A DNA stretch of 64,000 nucleotides from an uncultured Bacteroidota bacterium (GTDB lineage Bacteria; Bacteroidota; Bacteroidia; Chitinophagales; Chitinophagaceae), in NCBI GenBank assembly GCA_903906365.1, contig CAIVKC010000030.1:21670-85669 (forward strand), read 5' to 3'. Each line of letters begins with the position of its first letter. Position 1 is the first letter of the stretch. A program made the translations under genes and the position numbers. The notes under the pieces are model-generated. The model worked only from the letters and a program-made list of their open reading frames with translations. It searched no databases and was not told where the DNA came from. Below, in pieces: positions 1-9,688 of the stretch.

Positions 1-286
1 CGATCCAGCCGGTTAGCAGCAGGCCCTGCACCAGGACGATCCGGCTGGCATAGGGAATGCCTTTGATCAGCAGAACGCAGGCAAACAGACCGTGCAGTCC
101 GATGACTATAAAGAGGATCATACCCGGCAGCAGGAAATCCGCAAAGGGAGAATGCCTGAGTAGTTCGGTGGAGATGTGAAGGGTATGGCCGTCGGGATAG
201 GTAAAGAGGTTCCAACCCCCGTATAGCGCTCCCAGTCCCGAGAGGATAAGCAACAGGGACAGGGCTGTTTTAAGAAGTTGTCTCAT
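1..286 (-). CDS. Integral membrane protein of unknown function (3' part beyond window)
   Basis: The reverse strand opens with an ATG at 286 and stays open to the window edge, giving 95 codons of a longer gene. The product begins MRQLLKTALSLLLILSG and has three clear hydrophobic segments (about residues 6-24, 50-70 and 78-95), so it is a polytopic inner-membrane protein. The family is not recognised. The gene diverges from the fecR-susC unit, with about 600 bp between them. The C-terminus is missing because the window ends. Confidence 0.6.
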   Translation of the reverse strand, partial: MRQLLKTALSLLLILSGLGALYGGWNLFTYPDGHTLHISTELLRHSPFADFLLPGMILFIVIGLHGLFACVLLIKGIPYASRIVLVQGLLLTGWI

Positions 287-897
287 GGATTTTTTTTATA
301 GGACTGTATGCCAGTTAGGCTGCTGCCAACTGTAGACAAAATTTTCTTCCTGCCAGCGATACATCGTCTTTGGCTGCCTTAATGCAGACCCAAACCCGCC
401 GGTATCCTCTTATTTAACTTTGGCTGCGCCATCATCTGTCGTGGTTGCCAGCTGGATGACCGGTTTTGCCTGCGAGCAGAGAGGGTATCCTTTCGCAAGC
501 GCAGCTACCATATCCGGGAGATCAACATGGCCAAATGTCAGCCATACCCCCACTGCCCGGTGGTAAAGGATCGGGAGGGCTGGGCAGGTAAAAAGCCAGA
601 CACCTAGCATCCGGAGGCTTCCCTCAACCCATAAGCCCTTGGATAACCGGCAGCAAAAAGAACCTCACTCCCGGCAGGACCCGTGAATTATTATAAAAAT
701 AGCGGTCCCTTTCTTCAATGAGTATGATCACCGGCAGCCCTTAACAGGACAGCCATCAGCCGGTGCCATTGCCTCCTGTTTTGCCCAAGTACAGAAGGCT
801 AGTATTAATTTTTCTTTATTTTCCGGATGTTCCTTTGGTAGGAAATCAAACATGATTTGTCTGTTAGTAATCATCTGTGAATTTTCCAACTGCTCAT
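287..897. other. Intergenic region without a supported gene
   Basis: About 610 bp separate the truncated membrane gene from fecR. The only open frame of any size (66 codons, reverse, 410-610) has no recognisable domain. An ECF sigma factor gene, the usual partner directly upstream of fecR in Bacteroidota, is not present here. The last 100 bp are AT-richer and presumably carry the fecR promoter, but no convincing consensus was identified. Confidence 0.5.
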
Positions 898-2136
898 ATG
901 GGTGCTGCTGAAAGGATTTCCGATTTAATTTTTAAATACCTGCGGGATGAACTATTGCCGGAGGAGGCCGAAGAACTGGACCAATGGATATACAGTGCTC
1001 CGGAAAATGAAGCCATCTTCCTTCGGCTGACCGATGAGGATGAACTGCGTTATCAGTTGCAGTTGCTCTATGAGTCCCGGGAACAGACATGGAAAAAACT
1101 TCAGGAGAAGGTCCCTGAACTGGCGCCTCCAAAAAGGGGCATGTTGAAACACATCAGTAATTGGTTTGCCGAAAAGCCGGCACGCTGGCGGGTACCGGCT
1201 GCGGCAGCGATGGTACTGCTGGCAGGATCCTTCCTGGTGTTTCATCTGACCTTCCGGAATAATGTGCCTCTTTCTTCCAAACTGTCTGCCCCCCAAACCA
1301 AGGATATCAGCCCGGGCGGCAACCATGCTGTATTGCTGCTGGCGGGCGGTAACCGAATCATCCTGGGAAACCGACTTGCCGGACTGGTTGCCCGGGAAGG
1401 GGGGACAGAGATCATCGGTGCCGACAGCGGTTCAATCCGGTACCGGCTGATGGGACAGACCCCCGGACATGAAGACAGCCTGCCCCGGGGTTTAAATACC
1501 CTGGCTACACCCAGGGGCGGACAGTTCAGGCTGGTTCTTCCAGACGGCACCCGGGTCTGGCTAAATGCGGCCTCTTCCCTGTCCTACCCGGCTCAGTTTT
1601 TGGGACCTGAACGCCGGGTGGTCCTGAAAGGGGAGGCTTATTTTGAGGTGGCAGCCAACCCGTCGCTTCCCTTCAGGGTCCAGATCAGCGGCCGTTCGGA
1701 ATTGGAAGTAAAGGGGACACACTTCAATGTCATGGCTTACCCTGATGAACCGGCCCTGGTCACCACATTGCTGGAAGGACTGGTGGCCGTCAGGCCGGCC
1801 GGTTCAACAAGATCGCCTGTGCTCATACATCCCAATGAACAAGCCATTGTCCGCGACAGCCTGCATGGGGTAGAAGTCAGAAAAGACCCGGAGGCCGCTG
1901 AAGCGGTGGCCTGGAAAAATGGGATTACCTCCTTTTCAGATGCGGATATCAGAACCATCATGCGTAAAGTGGCCCGCTGGTATGATGTGGAAGTTTCTTA
2001 TTCCGGTGAGATGCCTTCCCGTCGTTTTGAAGGGGGTATTCCGCGCAACGCTAATCTGTCTGAGGTGCTGAAGGTATTATCTCTGTATAAAATACATTAT
2101 TCGCTTTCCGGAAACCACATCCTTATTTCACCCTGA
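898..2136 (+). CDS. FecR family anti-sigma factor (membrane)
   Basis: This is a FecR-type regulator of about 412 aa, which normally holds an ECF sigma factor at the inner membrane until its TonB-dependent transducer signals. The ATG at 898 gives an N-terminus (MGAAERISDLIFKYL) typical of the cytoplasmic sigma-binding part. A GTG at 877 would add seven residues. One membrane segment lies near residues 98-118 (VPAAAAMVLLAGSFLVF). It is followed by the periplasmic FecR domain (about 195-295; GQFRLVLPDGTRVWLNAASS, then GEAYFEVA) and a C-terminal DUF4974/STN-like domain ending in HILISP. It lies directly upstream of a SusC with an STN domain, the usual signalling partner. No sigma gene is adjacent, so the cognate sigma must be encoded elsewhere or be lost. 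Confidence 0.92.
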   Translation: MGAAERISDLIFKYLRDELLPEEAEELDQWIYSAPENEAIFLRLTDEDELRYQLQLLYESREQTWKKLQEKVPELAPPKRGMLKHISNWFAEKPARWRVPAAAAMVLLAGSFLVFHLTFRNNVPLSSKLSAPQTKDISPGGNHAVLLLAGGNRIILGNRLAGLVAREGGTEIIGADSGSIRYRLMGQTPGHEDSLPRGLNTLATPRGGQFRLVLPDGTRVWLNAASSLSYPAQFLGPERRVVLKGEAYFEVAANPSLPFRVQISGRSELEVKGTHFNVMAYPDEPALVTTLLEGLVAVRPAGSTRSPVLIHPNEQAIVRDSLHGVEVRKDPEAAEAVAWKNGITSFSDADIRTIMRKVARWYDVEVSYSGEMPSRRFEGGIPRNANLSEVLKVLSLYKIHYSLSGNHILISP

Positions 2137-2165
2137 AAAACCAACTGCCTGCCTGCGGAGCACCC

Positions 2166-2197
2166 AAAAAAACCGGGAGTGTTGGAACCACTCCCGG
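2166..2197 (-). terminator. Hairpin with T-tract on the reverse strand, between fecR and susC
   Basis: A perfect 9-bp stem (CCGGGAGTG at 2173-2181 with CACTCCCGG at 2189-2197) encloses a 7-nt loop. Read on the reverse strand it is followed at once by seven T (A-run 2166-2172), the form of an intrinsic terminator. No reverse gene lies to its right. It may block antisense transcripts from entering fecR. On the forward strand it is a leader hairpin ahead of susC with no U-tract. Confidence 0.55.
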
Positions 2198-2268
2198 CGA
2201 ATGGCGGGTTAATCCCAATAAAAAATCTGTCTAGGAATCTTCATTGTTTAACCCACCAAAACAAAGAT

Positions 2269-5200
2269 ATGCAATCCTGTGCTATCTGCAGCACCCGGCG
2301 AGGACCGGGGAGACTGCCTTCAAAAACTATTGTGCTTATGAACTGGATGGCCTTATTCCTGTTTGCATTCCTGATGCATGCCCATGCGGGAAGCTTTTCC
2401 CAGGGTATAACGCTCTCAGAAAAAAACGCCCCCCTTTCCAAACTGTTCCGTCAAATCGAAAAGCAGACCGGATGCACCATCTGGTATGAAAAGGAAGAAA
2501 TCGAAAAGACGGGAAACGTATCCGTTCGACTTCAACATGCCAGCCTGGAGCAGGCCCTGGAGGCATGCCTTCAGGGAAAACCACTGGAATATGCCATTAT
2601 AGGACGTATGGTGGCCGTAAAATCCAGGTCCGCCGGAAACAGTCAGCTGCCCGATCAGGCGGTGGTCCGGGGCAAAGTGCTCAATGAAAAGGGAGAGCCC
2701 CTGGCCGGCGCCACCATTACGGTCAAAGGGACCTTGCGGACCGTGGCCACGGATGAAACAGGTTCGTTCTTAATAGGCGGAGTGTCCCCAAGTGCCCTTT
2801 TGGCGGTCAGTCACGTTGGTTATGAAACGCAGGAAATCAGGGCTGGCAGCAAAAATACACTGATCATCCGGATGCGGCCAGTGGCAAACAAACTCGATGA
2901 GGTACAAATCATCGGTTATGGAACCACGACCCGCAGGTACAACACGGGTTCAGTATCAAAGATCAATTCAAAGGAAATAGAAGAACAACCGGTCACCAAC
3001 GTACTTTCTGCCCTGTCTGGCAGGGCAGCCGGGGTTTTTGTACAGACCACCAACGGGCTGCCAGGCGGCGGAGTCACCATTCAGGTCAGGGGCAAGGGTT
3101 CCATAGCTGCAGGAACCGATCCGTTGTATGTTATAGATGGGGTCCCTTTTGCCTCTTCGGTAGTGGCTTCCGACAATATAATGGCTTTCAGTGCCATCAA
3201 TGGCGCTGTCAGCCCCTTTAACAGCCTCAACCCGGATGATATTGAAAGCATCAGCATTCTAAAAGATGCAGACGCCACTGCCATCTACGGATCCCGGGGT
3301 TCCGGCGGAGTCATACTCATTACTACCAAAAAGGGAAAGGCTGGCAAAGCCAGGGTGACCCTGAAAGCCTATGGTGGCATTGAAAAGACAGCAAACCTGC
3401 CTTCCCTACTCCATGGCCCCGCCTATCTCCAGATCCGGCGGGAGGCATTCCGGCATGATGGGCTGGTCCCATCCCCGGACCCCAACGATCCTGCCTATGC
3501 GCCGGATCTCCTGGTATGGGATACCACCCGCAATACCAACTGGGCCAGCTATATGCTCGGCAGGACCGCCCAGGTCCTCAATCTGCAGGGAAATATTTCC
3601 GGGGGGGATGAACATACCAGCTTTACCGCCGGTGGCAATTTCCGGACTCAGACCACGGTGCTTCCGGGCAGTACCCGCTACGAGCGGGCAGGGATGCATA
3701 TGAACATTCAGCACAGTTCTGCCGACAACCGGTTTTCAGTACTTTTTTCAACTACCTACAACGAGGATAACAACCAGCTATCCAATCCCACCGCAGCACT
3801 GGTGAATGATCTGCTTCTGCCTCCGGATTTCCCCCTCTATGATGCCGCAGGCAACCTCAACTGGTACCTGGGTTCCAACCCGCTGGCAGATATCAAGGCG
3901 AGGACCCGTACCCAGACGGACAATATCATTACCAACATGTCCCTCCGCTATGAAATCTTGCCCAACCTGCATCTAAAAGTTGACGCCGGATATAACAGGG
4001 TCAGTATCGGCCAGGTCATGACCTACCCATCGGCCTCGCTTTACCCCGGAAGCACGAATTATTCCAATTTCGGAAATAATGCGATCCGGTCGCTGATTGT
4101 GGAACCACAGGCCGATTACCATTTCCGGATTAAAAAATCCCATGTTTCCCTGCTGGCCGGAGGAACCTGGCAGGAAAGCCAGCACAGTAATGAGTTCATA
4201 CAGGCCAGCAATTTCAGCAATGAAAACCTGCTGCAGGATCTGGGTTCGGCTCAGTCCTATTATGCCAACAATTCCAAACTCGATTACAAATACGTCTCAG
4301 TATTTTCCAGGCTGACCTATGACTACGACAATAAATATATCCTCAATGCCTCTGTGCGTCGGGACGGCTCCTCCCGCTTTGGGCCGGGCAATGAGTTTGG
4401 GAATTTTGGCGCCCTGGGTGCAGCCTGGTTATTTACAAAGGAGCGCTGGATGAGGGAAAAGACATCCTTTGTCAGTTATGGAAAACTGAGGGCCAGTTAC
4501 GGGATTACGGGAAATGACCAGATTCCCGACTACCAGTTCCTCTCCGCCTATGGATCGGCCAATATATATCAGGATACGGTGGGGCTGTCTCCCCTGCGGG
4601 CCGCTAACCCCCAGTTTCGCTGGGAAACGGATCAAAAAATGGAAGTCGCGCTGGAGCTGGGTTTTTTCAGTGACCGGATCCTGCTGACCGTGGAGAGATA
4701 CCAGAACCGCAGCGGAAACCAGCTGGTGACCTATTCTTTGCCCGTATTCACCGGCTTTTCGGGCTACCAGGTCAATCTTCCCGCCGTTGTGAATAATACC
4801 GGATGGGAATTGGAGCTCAATACCAAAAACATCAGAAAGGGCGTACTGACCTGGAGCACCAGCTTCAATATCACCATTCCTAAAAACAGGTTGAAAAGTT
4901 TTCCGGGTATTTCCACTTCAAGCTATGCGCAGACCCTGGTCGTGGGTCAGGACATCACCCGGATTTATGGTTACAGGCTGGATCATATCGACTCTTCTGG
5001 CAGTCCTGTTTTTTATGAACAGTCCGGCAATTCGGGGCCTTATTATTATGCTACCATCGGCAGGCAAACACCGGACTTTTACGGGGGTATTGGAAACTCC
5101 CTGAGTTTCAGGGGATGGGGACTGGAAATTTTCGGACAGTTTGCCCGCCAGTTGCAACAGGGAGGACTTAGCAATACACCCGGCTTGTTAATTAATAACT

Positions 5201-5529
5201 ATAGCCTTGTACTGGACAGATGGCAGAAACCGGGCGACCATACCCTTATCCCCGCGGCGACTACCAATTACAATTTCTATTACGGGTATTCCTCTGCGAA
5301 TTATTTTGAGTCCGCCTATTTCAGGCTAAAAAATATTTCCATCTCTTACTCGTTGCCCTCGGCCTGGCTGAAAAAGAACCGGGTTTCCAAATGCAAGTTC
5401 TATGCCATGGCAGAGAACCTGCTTACCCTCTGGAATCGAAAAAATCCTTTTTATGACCCGGAGACCGGCGCCTCATCAAACATACCACCTATGAAATCCT
5501 TTGTCGCGGGCATCCAGGTAAGCCTTTAA
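2269..5529 (+). CDS. SusC/RagA-type TonB-dependent transporter with STN domain
   Basis: This outer-membrane TonB-dependent channel works with the adjacent SusD lipoprotein to import an oligomeric substrate. The ATG at 2269 gives about 1086 aa. The earlier in-frame GTG at 2179 lies inside a hairpin and is unlikely to be used. After a basic leader and hydrophobic signal segment (MNWMALFLFAFLMHAHA), an STN secretin/TonB short domain spans about residues 47-118 and a carboxypeptidase-regulatory-like domain about 132-215. The plug follows (VQIIGYGTT, LSGRAAGV, DPLYVIDGVP), then the SusC signature SISILKDADATAIYGSRG and a long beta-barrel. The STN domain indicates a transducer that signals to the upstream FecR. 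The stop is 10 bp before susD, so the two are co-transcribed. The substrate cannot be read from sequence. Confidence 0.96.
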   Translation: MQSCAICSTRRGPGRLPSKTIVLMNWMALFLFAFLMHAHAGSFSQGITLSEKNAPLSKLFRQIEKQTGCTIWYEKEEIEKTGNVSVRLQHASLEQALEACLQGKPLEYAIIGRMVAVKSRSAGNSQLPDQAVVRGKVLNEKGEPLAGATITVKGTLRTVATDETGSFLIGGVSPSALLAVSHVGYETQEIRAGSKNTLIIRMRPVANKLDEVQIIGYGTTTRRYNTGSVSKINSKEIEEQPVTNVLSALSGRAAGVFVQTTNGLPGGGVTIQVRGKGSIAAGTDPLYVIDGVPFASSVVASDNIMAFSAINGAVSPFNSLNPDDIESISILKDADATAIYGSRGSGGVILITTKKGKAGKARVTLKAYGGIEKTANLPSLLHGPAYLQIRREAFRHDGLVPSPDPNDPAYAPDLLVWDTTRNTNWASYMLGRTAQVLNLQGNISGGDEHTSFTAGGNFRTQTTVLPGSTRYERAGMHMNIQHSSADNRFSVLFSTTYNEDNNQLSNPTAALVNDLLLPPDFPLYDAAGNLNWYLGSNPLADIKARTRTQTDNIITNMSLRYEILPNLHLKVDAGYNRVSIGQVMTYPSASLYPGSTNYSNFGNNAIRSLIVEPQADYHFRIKKSHVSLLAGGTWQESQHSNEFIQASNFSNENLLQDLGSAQSYYANNSKLDYKYVSVFSRLTYDYDNKYILNASVRRDGSSRFGPGNEFGNFGALGAAWLFTKERWMREKTSFVSYGKLRASYGITGNDQIPDYQFLSAYGSANIYQDTVGLSPLRAANPQFRWETDQKMEVALELGFFSDRILLTVERYQNRSGNQLVTYSLPVFTGFSGYQVNLPAVVNNTGWELELNTKNIRKGVLTWSTSFNITIPKNRLKSFPGISTSSYAQTLVVGQDITRIYGYRLDHIDSSGSPVFYEQSGNSGPYYYATIGRQTPDFYGGIGNSLSFRGWGLEIFGQFARQLQQGGLSNTPGLLINNYSLVLDRWQKPGDHTLIPAATTNYNFYYGYSSANYFESAYFRLKNISISYSLPSAWLKKNRVSKCKFYAMAENLLTLWNRKNPFYDPETGASSNIPPMKSFVAGIQVSL

Positions 5530-5539
5530 ACTTTATATT

Positions 5540-6895
5540 ATGAAAACAACAAACATCAAATACCTTTTGCCATTTCTGGTCCTGGGATTACTTGCAGGCT
5601 CTTGCAAAAAGATGATCACTGTCGGGACACCGGAAAACCAGTTAACCACGGATAAGGTTTTCTCAGACAGTACGGCAGCTCTGGCCGCATTGCTGAATAC
5701 CTATGCTCTTTTCAATATATCGATTGAAAGCACGATTACTCCTTATTGGGGACTATATGCAGATGAATTAGATTATTCCAACGGTGACCAGGGAACCCTG
5801 GAGTTTAGCCGGAGCAATCTGTCTGCCGACAACGCGACCAACCTGAATAACTGGAAAAATTTGTATACAGCCATCTACCAGTGCAATGATATCATCAGCC
5901 AATTGCAAAATGCCTTTCAAATTACTGCTGCCACCCGAATGGAATTCATCGGAGAGGCCAAATTCCTGCGGGCCTACGCCTATTTTTACCTGGTAAACAG
6001 CTATGGGCAGATACCCTTGGTGATGGGCACCGATGTTAAAGCCAATTCCATGCTTCCCAACACGGATGCTGACTTGGTTTATGCGCAGATCAAAGCAGAC
6101 CTCCTTGATGCCTCCAATGCGTTGGCCCCGGACTACCGGGGGGATGGAAAAGTAAGGGCAAACCGGTGGGCGGCCCTTGCCCTGCTGGCCCGGGTGTATT
6201 TATACCAGCAGGACTGGGTGGATGCGGAATCATCCGCTTCCAATGTCATCAACAGCGGATTATACCTTCCCCTGGAAAACCCGTCCCAGGTCTTTTTAGC
6301 AAACAGCACCGAAACCATCTTGCAATGCTGGACCCAGTATGGTTATACCAACAGTGGTACCATATTGATTCCCGACGGCAGCCTGCCCAATTTTACCCTG
6401 TCAAACCACTTTATGGGACAGCTGGAAAACGGGGATGCCAGGGTTGGCGCCTGGATGGATTCTGTAGTTCAGAACGGGATGGTGTATTATTATCCATTCA
6501 AATACCATAACCGGGCCCCCAACACGCTCAGCCCTGAATACCTGACGATGCTTCGCGTAACCGAGCAGATCCTTATACGTGCCGAAGCCAGGGCCAGGCA
6601 GAATAACCTTACCGGAGCAAACGAGGACCTGAATATGGTTCGCAGCAGGGCCGCCTTACCCAATATGTCTGCCGCGGATATGCCATCCGTGCTTAAAGCC
6701 ATTATGCATGAAAGGCAGGTTGAATTATTTGCCGAATGGGGCCACCGGTTTTTTGACCTGAAAAGAACAGGTAGCCTAAACCAGGTCATTGGCTCCTATA
6801 AGCCTGACTGGAGAACGGACACTTCGTCCCTTTTTCCCATCCCCCGACAAGAGTTGGTACTGGATCCTAACCTGAAGCAAAACCCCGGATACTGA
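5540..6895 (+). CDS. SusD/RagB-type outer-membrane substrate-binding lipoprotein
   Basis: This 451-aa partner lid of the SusC channel captures substrate at the cell surface. The signal peptide ends in a lipobox (LLAGSC, Cys22) followed by KK, as in many SusD lipoproteins. The body shows SusD-family features: an N-terminal helical part with EFIGEAKFLRAYAYFYLVN, a TPR-like helical core (WAALALLARVYLYQQDW), and the C-terminal pattern ILIRAEARARQNN followed by HERQVELFAEWGHRFFDLKR and the terminal FPIPRQELVLDPNLKQNPGY. It starts 10 bp after susC. The following gene begins 28 bp after its stop with no terminator, which suggests the operon continues into the TlpA-like genes. Confidence 0.96.
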   Translation: MKTTNIKYLLPFLVLGLLAGSCKKMITVGTPENQLTTDKVFSDSTAALAALLNTYALFNISIESTITPYWGLYADELDYSNGDQGTLEFSRSNLSADNATNLNNWKNLYTAIYQCNDIISQLQNAFQITAATRMEFIGEAKFLRAYAYFYLVNSYGQIPLVMGTDVKANSMLPNTDADLVYAQIKADLLDASNALAPDYRGDGKVRANRWAALALLARVYLYQQDWVDAESSASNVINSGLYLPLENPSQVFLANSTETILQCWTQYGYTNSGTILIPDGSLPNFTLSNHFMGQLENGDARVGAWMDSVVQNGMVYYYPFKYHNRAPNTLSPEYLTMLRVTEQILIRAEARARQNNLTGANEDLNMVRSRAALPNMSAADMPSVLKAIMHERQVELFAEWGHRFFDLKRTGSLNQVIGSYKPDWRTDTSSLFPIPRQELVLDPNLKQNPGY

Positions 6896-6923
6896 AATTC
6901 ATTCATCGCAAATAATTAAGAAC

Positions 6924-8294
6924 ATGCTACGAATCATGATCCTGACCCTGTTTTGTGTCGTTATATCGATATGCTCAACTGGTCAGTCAAAAACAGCTTT
7001 GGTAAAAGAGTTAAAGATCGGAGACACCCTGCCTGATATTGTAATTCCCCATTTTCTCAGCGGCCCGGACAGGGGCGCTACCACAGGGGAACTCTACCGC
7101 AGGGGGCTGCTGCTGATAGACTTCTGGACAGTATATTGCACGGTATGCATTGAGGCCATGCCCGAGCTGGATTCACTGGCCGGTTTATTCAGGAAACGCT
7201 TTTCGGTATTGTCCATAAATGCCGCAGACAGCGCAACCGTCTCAGCATTCCTGGTCAAAAGAAAGGACTTGCCTATCAGTCACCTGAATATAGCTGCCAA
7301 CGGCACCCTTTTCAAACGATACTTCCCGCATATTTTTGTCCCTCATCTGGTGTGGATAGACAGTTTCGGTGTGGTAAAGTACATTACCTCTGAATGGGAA
7401 TTAACCCTACCTAATCTAAAAGCATTTCTCGCGGGAAAATCAATGGCACTGACTTTAAAACGGGATGCCCTTCACTTTAATCAGAACAATTCTTTTCATG
7501 TGGGAGATAGTGATTACCTATACCGTTCTGTCATTACACGAACGGCAGACACCCTCACTTCCGGGCTCCTTTATATAACTTACCGGGGTTCCAGGATGTT
7601 TGCCCAAAACCGGCGAATCACGGATTTATTCTGGATTGCATACACCAGGCAGTTGAATGATGTGCCCAACTGGAATTTGATCGAATTGCATACAAAAGAT
7701 TCGGTTAAGTTTTATTTTCCCAGAGATAATTTTCCGCTTTTCAACCGGTCCAAGTACCATATTGGAGAAAGCCCCGGGAAGGAACGGTATCTGTGGGAAA
7801 AAGATAATCTCTACAATTATGATATCGTACTGCCCGCGGATGTGGATATGGAAACCTTTAGTAAATATATTTATCAAGACCTGGAAAGGGTATTTCATAT
7901 TCAGGCAACTACCCGGAAAAAGCCCTTGTTGTGCAATGTGTTGGAACGAATCCCCTGTTCCGGCTGTAAAACACCCCTTCCCTCCAGGGACTCCGGCGCC
8001 ATTTTTATTCAACAGGGAAACAGCATTCAGCTTCGGGGATTTCGGATCGTTGATTTTCTATCCTTAAAACAGCAGGAATTCCCAGGGCCTCCTTTTGTTA
8101 ATAAGACCGGCCTAACCGGTTATTATGATTTAGACCTGGAGACCCAATGCACTTCTTATATAACCATGGATTGCATTTTGGATGCCCTCTTAAAACAATA
8201 TGGCATCCGCTGTACCCGAAAGATCATGCCCTACCCCATACTGGTGCTATGGGACCACAGCCGTCCTCCTGCGGCAACGGGCAAAGTGAAATAA
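6924..8294 (+). CDS. Secreted TlpA-like thioredoxin domain fused to a TIGR03435-like domain (copy 1)
   Basis: This 456-aa exported protein has a signal peptide (residues 1-20) and a TlpA/ResA-type domain (about 25-170) with the redox motif YCTVC (C72/C75) and the cis-Pro loop region FVPHLVWID. The remaining 270 residues resemble the TIGR03435 domain of soil bacteria. The best evidence is the C-terminal PFVNKTGLTGYYDLDLE followed by GIRCTRK and PILVLWDH, as in the family's KTGLTGxYDF/LE pattern. A second dithiol motif, CSGC (345-348), lies within that domain. TlpA domains reduce or shuffle disulfides in the periplasm. The function of TIGR03435 is unknown. The protein follows susD by 28 bp and is paralogous along its whole length with the next gene. 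Confidence 0.8.
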   Translation: MLRIMILTLFCVVISICSTGQSKTALVKELKIGDTLPDIVIPHFLSGPDRGATTGELYRRGLLLIDFWTVYCTVCIEAMPELDSLAGLFRKRFSVLSINAADSATVSAFLVKRKDLPISHLNIAANGTLFKRYFPHIFVPHLVWIDSFGVVKYITSEWELTLPNLKAFLAGKSMALTLKRDALHFNQNNSFHVGDSDYLYRSVITRTADTLTSGLLYITYRGSRMFAQNRRITDLFWIAYTRQLNDVPNWNLIELHTKDSVKFYFPRDNFPLFNRSKYHIGESPGKERYLWEKDNLYNYDIVLPADVDMETFSKYIYQDLERVFHIQATTRKKPLLCNVLERIPCSGCKTPLPSRDSGAIFIQQGNSIQLRGFRIVDFLSLKQQEFPGPPFVNKTGLTGYYDLDLETQCTSYITMDCILDALLKQYGIRCTRKIMPYPILVLWDHSRPPAATGKVK

Positions 8295-8325
8295 CCGGCG
8301 ATCATCAATAAATGAAATTAATTGT

Positions 8326-9678
8326 ATGAACCAACGAAAATTACTATTCACCATTTTCTTCCTTTGTGCAGCAAAGCTCGGCTTCAGTCAGCCTTCGATT
8401 GCGCCTGTCCGCGAGTTAAAGATTGGGGATACCCTGCCTGATTTTGTGGTGTCCCGCCTTATCAGCGGTCCTGACAAGGGGGCTACCACGGGAGCACTCT
8501 ACCGGAGGGGACTGCTGCTGATAGATATCTGGGCCACCTATTGCGGGGGATGTATAGATGAGATGCCCAGGCTGGATTCCCTCGCGGAAAAATTTGCAGG
8601 CCGGGTTTCGGTCCTGTCAGTTACGCCGGAAGACAGCAGCAAGGTGACCGCTTTTTTTAAAAAGCGCACTGACCTGGGAATTTCCCATTTGAATATTGTC
8701 ACCAGCGATACGGTCCTGCAGCAGTACTTTAAGTGTAAATTAATACCCCACCTGGTCTGGATAGATCAGCTGGGCGTGATCCGTTTCATCACCAGTGAGG
8801 CGGAACTCGATGAGGACAATGTGGCAGATTTCATAAACCATAAGCCGCTTCAGATGGTCCTTAAACACGATGTCCTGCATTTCGAATTCCTGAAAAGGTT
8901 TCATGTCGATGACAGCGCATACAAATACCGGTCGATCATTTCAGGGTTTGCGGATTCGCTCAGTACAACTGATCTGACTAACTCTGGTCTCGGGAAAAGA
9001 TTTTCAGCGCAAAACATGACGATCATGAGCCTGTACTGGATCGCATATACCAATCAGCTAAATTCGATTGTTAACTGGAGCCGGGTTGAATTACATACCC
9101 GTGATTCCATGAAGTTTATATGGCCCACCGAAAACCGGGGCGCTTTTATGCGTTCGAGGTATCACCATCCGGGCGGAAGATATGGCTGGGAGTTCTATAA
9201 CTGGAAAAAGGATAACCTGTACTGCTTTGATTTTGAACTGCCAAAGTTTACTGATCTGGCGACCTTCAGCAAATATTTGAATCAGGATTTGGAGAGGGTC
9301 TTTCATGTCCACCTTTCCACCCGGAAAAAGAAAATTCCCTGTCAGGTACTGGAAAAAACGGATTGTTCGGGATGCAAGGTCCCCAAACTTTCCAAGGACA
9401 GCCTGTCCTGGTATGAAACCAAAGGCAGCAGGATCCTGCTCCATAATATGCGAATCCTTGATTTTCTTTTACTGAAACAGGAATCTTTTCCTGGGGATCC
9501 CTTTATCAATAAGACCGGCCTGAACGGATATTATGATATGGAGCTGGAAATAAAGGACACGACCCATTTTGACATGAGTACCATCATAGAGGCTTTGGGA
9601 CAATACGGCATCCGGTGCACCCGGAAGACCAAGCCCTATCCCATACTGGTGCTGTGGGACCACAATACGGGTAACTGA
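8326..9678 (+). CDS. Secreted TlpA-like thioredoxin domain fused to a TIGR03435-like domain (copy 2)
   Basis: This 450-aa paralogue of the preceding gene starts 31 bp after its stop, so the pair is a tandem duplication in one operon. A signal peptide (1-21) precedes a TlpA-type domain with IGDTLPDF and the active-site motif YCGGC (C73/C76). Here the inter-cysteine residues GG differ from TV in copy 1, so the redox potential may differ. The C-terminal TIGR03435-like domain carries CSGC (347-350), FINKTGLNGYYDMELE, GIRCTRK and PILVLWDH. The conserved second CxxC and late Cys in both copies argue for a redox role of the C-terminal domain as well; this is inference. A bidirectional terminator follows. 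Confidence 0.8.
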   Translation: MNQRKLLFTIFFLCAAKLGFSQPSIAPVRELKIGDTLPDFVVSRLISGPDKGATTGALYRRGLLLIDIWATYCGGCIDEMPRLDSLAEKFAGRVSVLSVTPEDSSKVTAFFKKRTDLGISHLNIVTSDTVLQQYFKCKLIPHLVWIDQLGVIRFITSEAELDEDNVADFINHKPLQMVLKHDVLHFEFLKRFHVDDSAYKYRSIISGFADSLSTTDLTNSGLGKRFSAQNMTIMSLYWIAYTNQLNSIVNWSRVELHTRDSMKFIWPTENRGAFMRSRYHHPGGRYGWEFYNWKKDNLYCFDFELPKFTDLATFSKYLNQDLERVFHVHLSTRKKKIPCQVLEKTDCSGCKVPKLSKDSLSWYETKGSRILLHNMRILDFLLLKQESFPGDPFINKTGLNGYYDMELEIKDTTHFDMSTIIEALGQYGIRCTRKTKPYPILVLWDHNTGN

Positions 9679-9688
9679 AGAAAATAAA

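Noticed and set aside
410..610. Reverse 66-codon frame upstream of fecR
   Set aside because: No signal, domain or start context. A sigma factor remnant was looked for here and not found.
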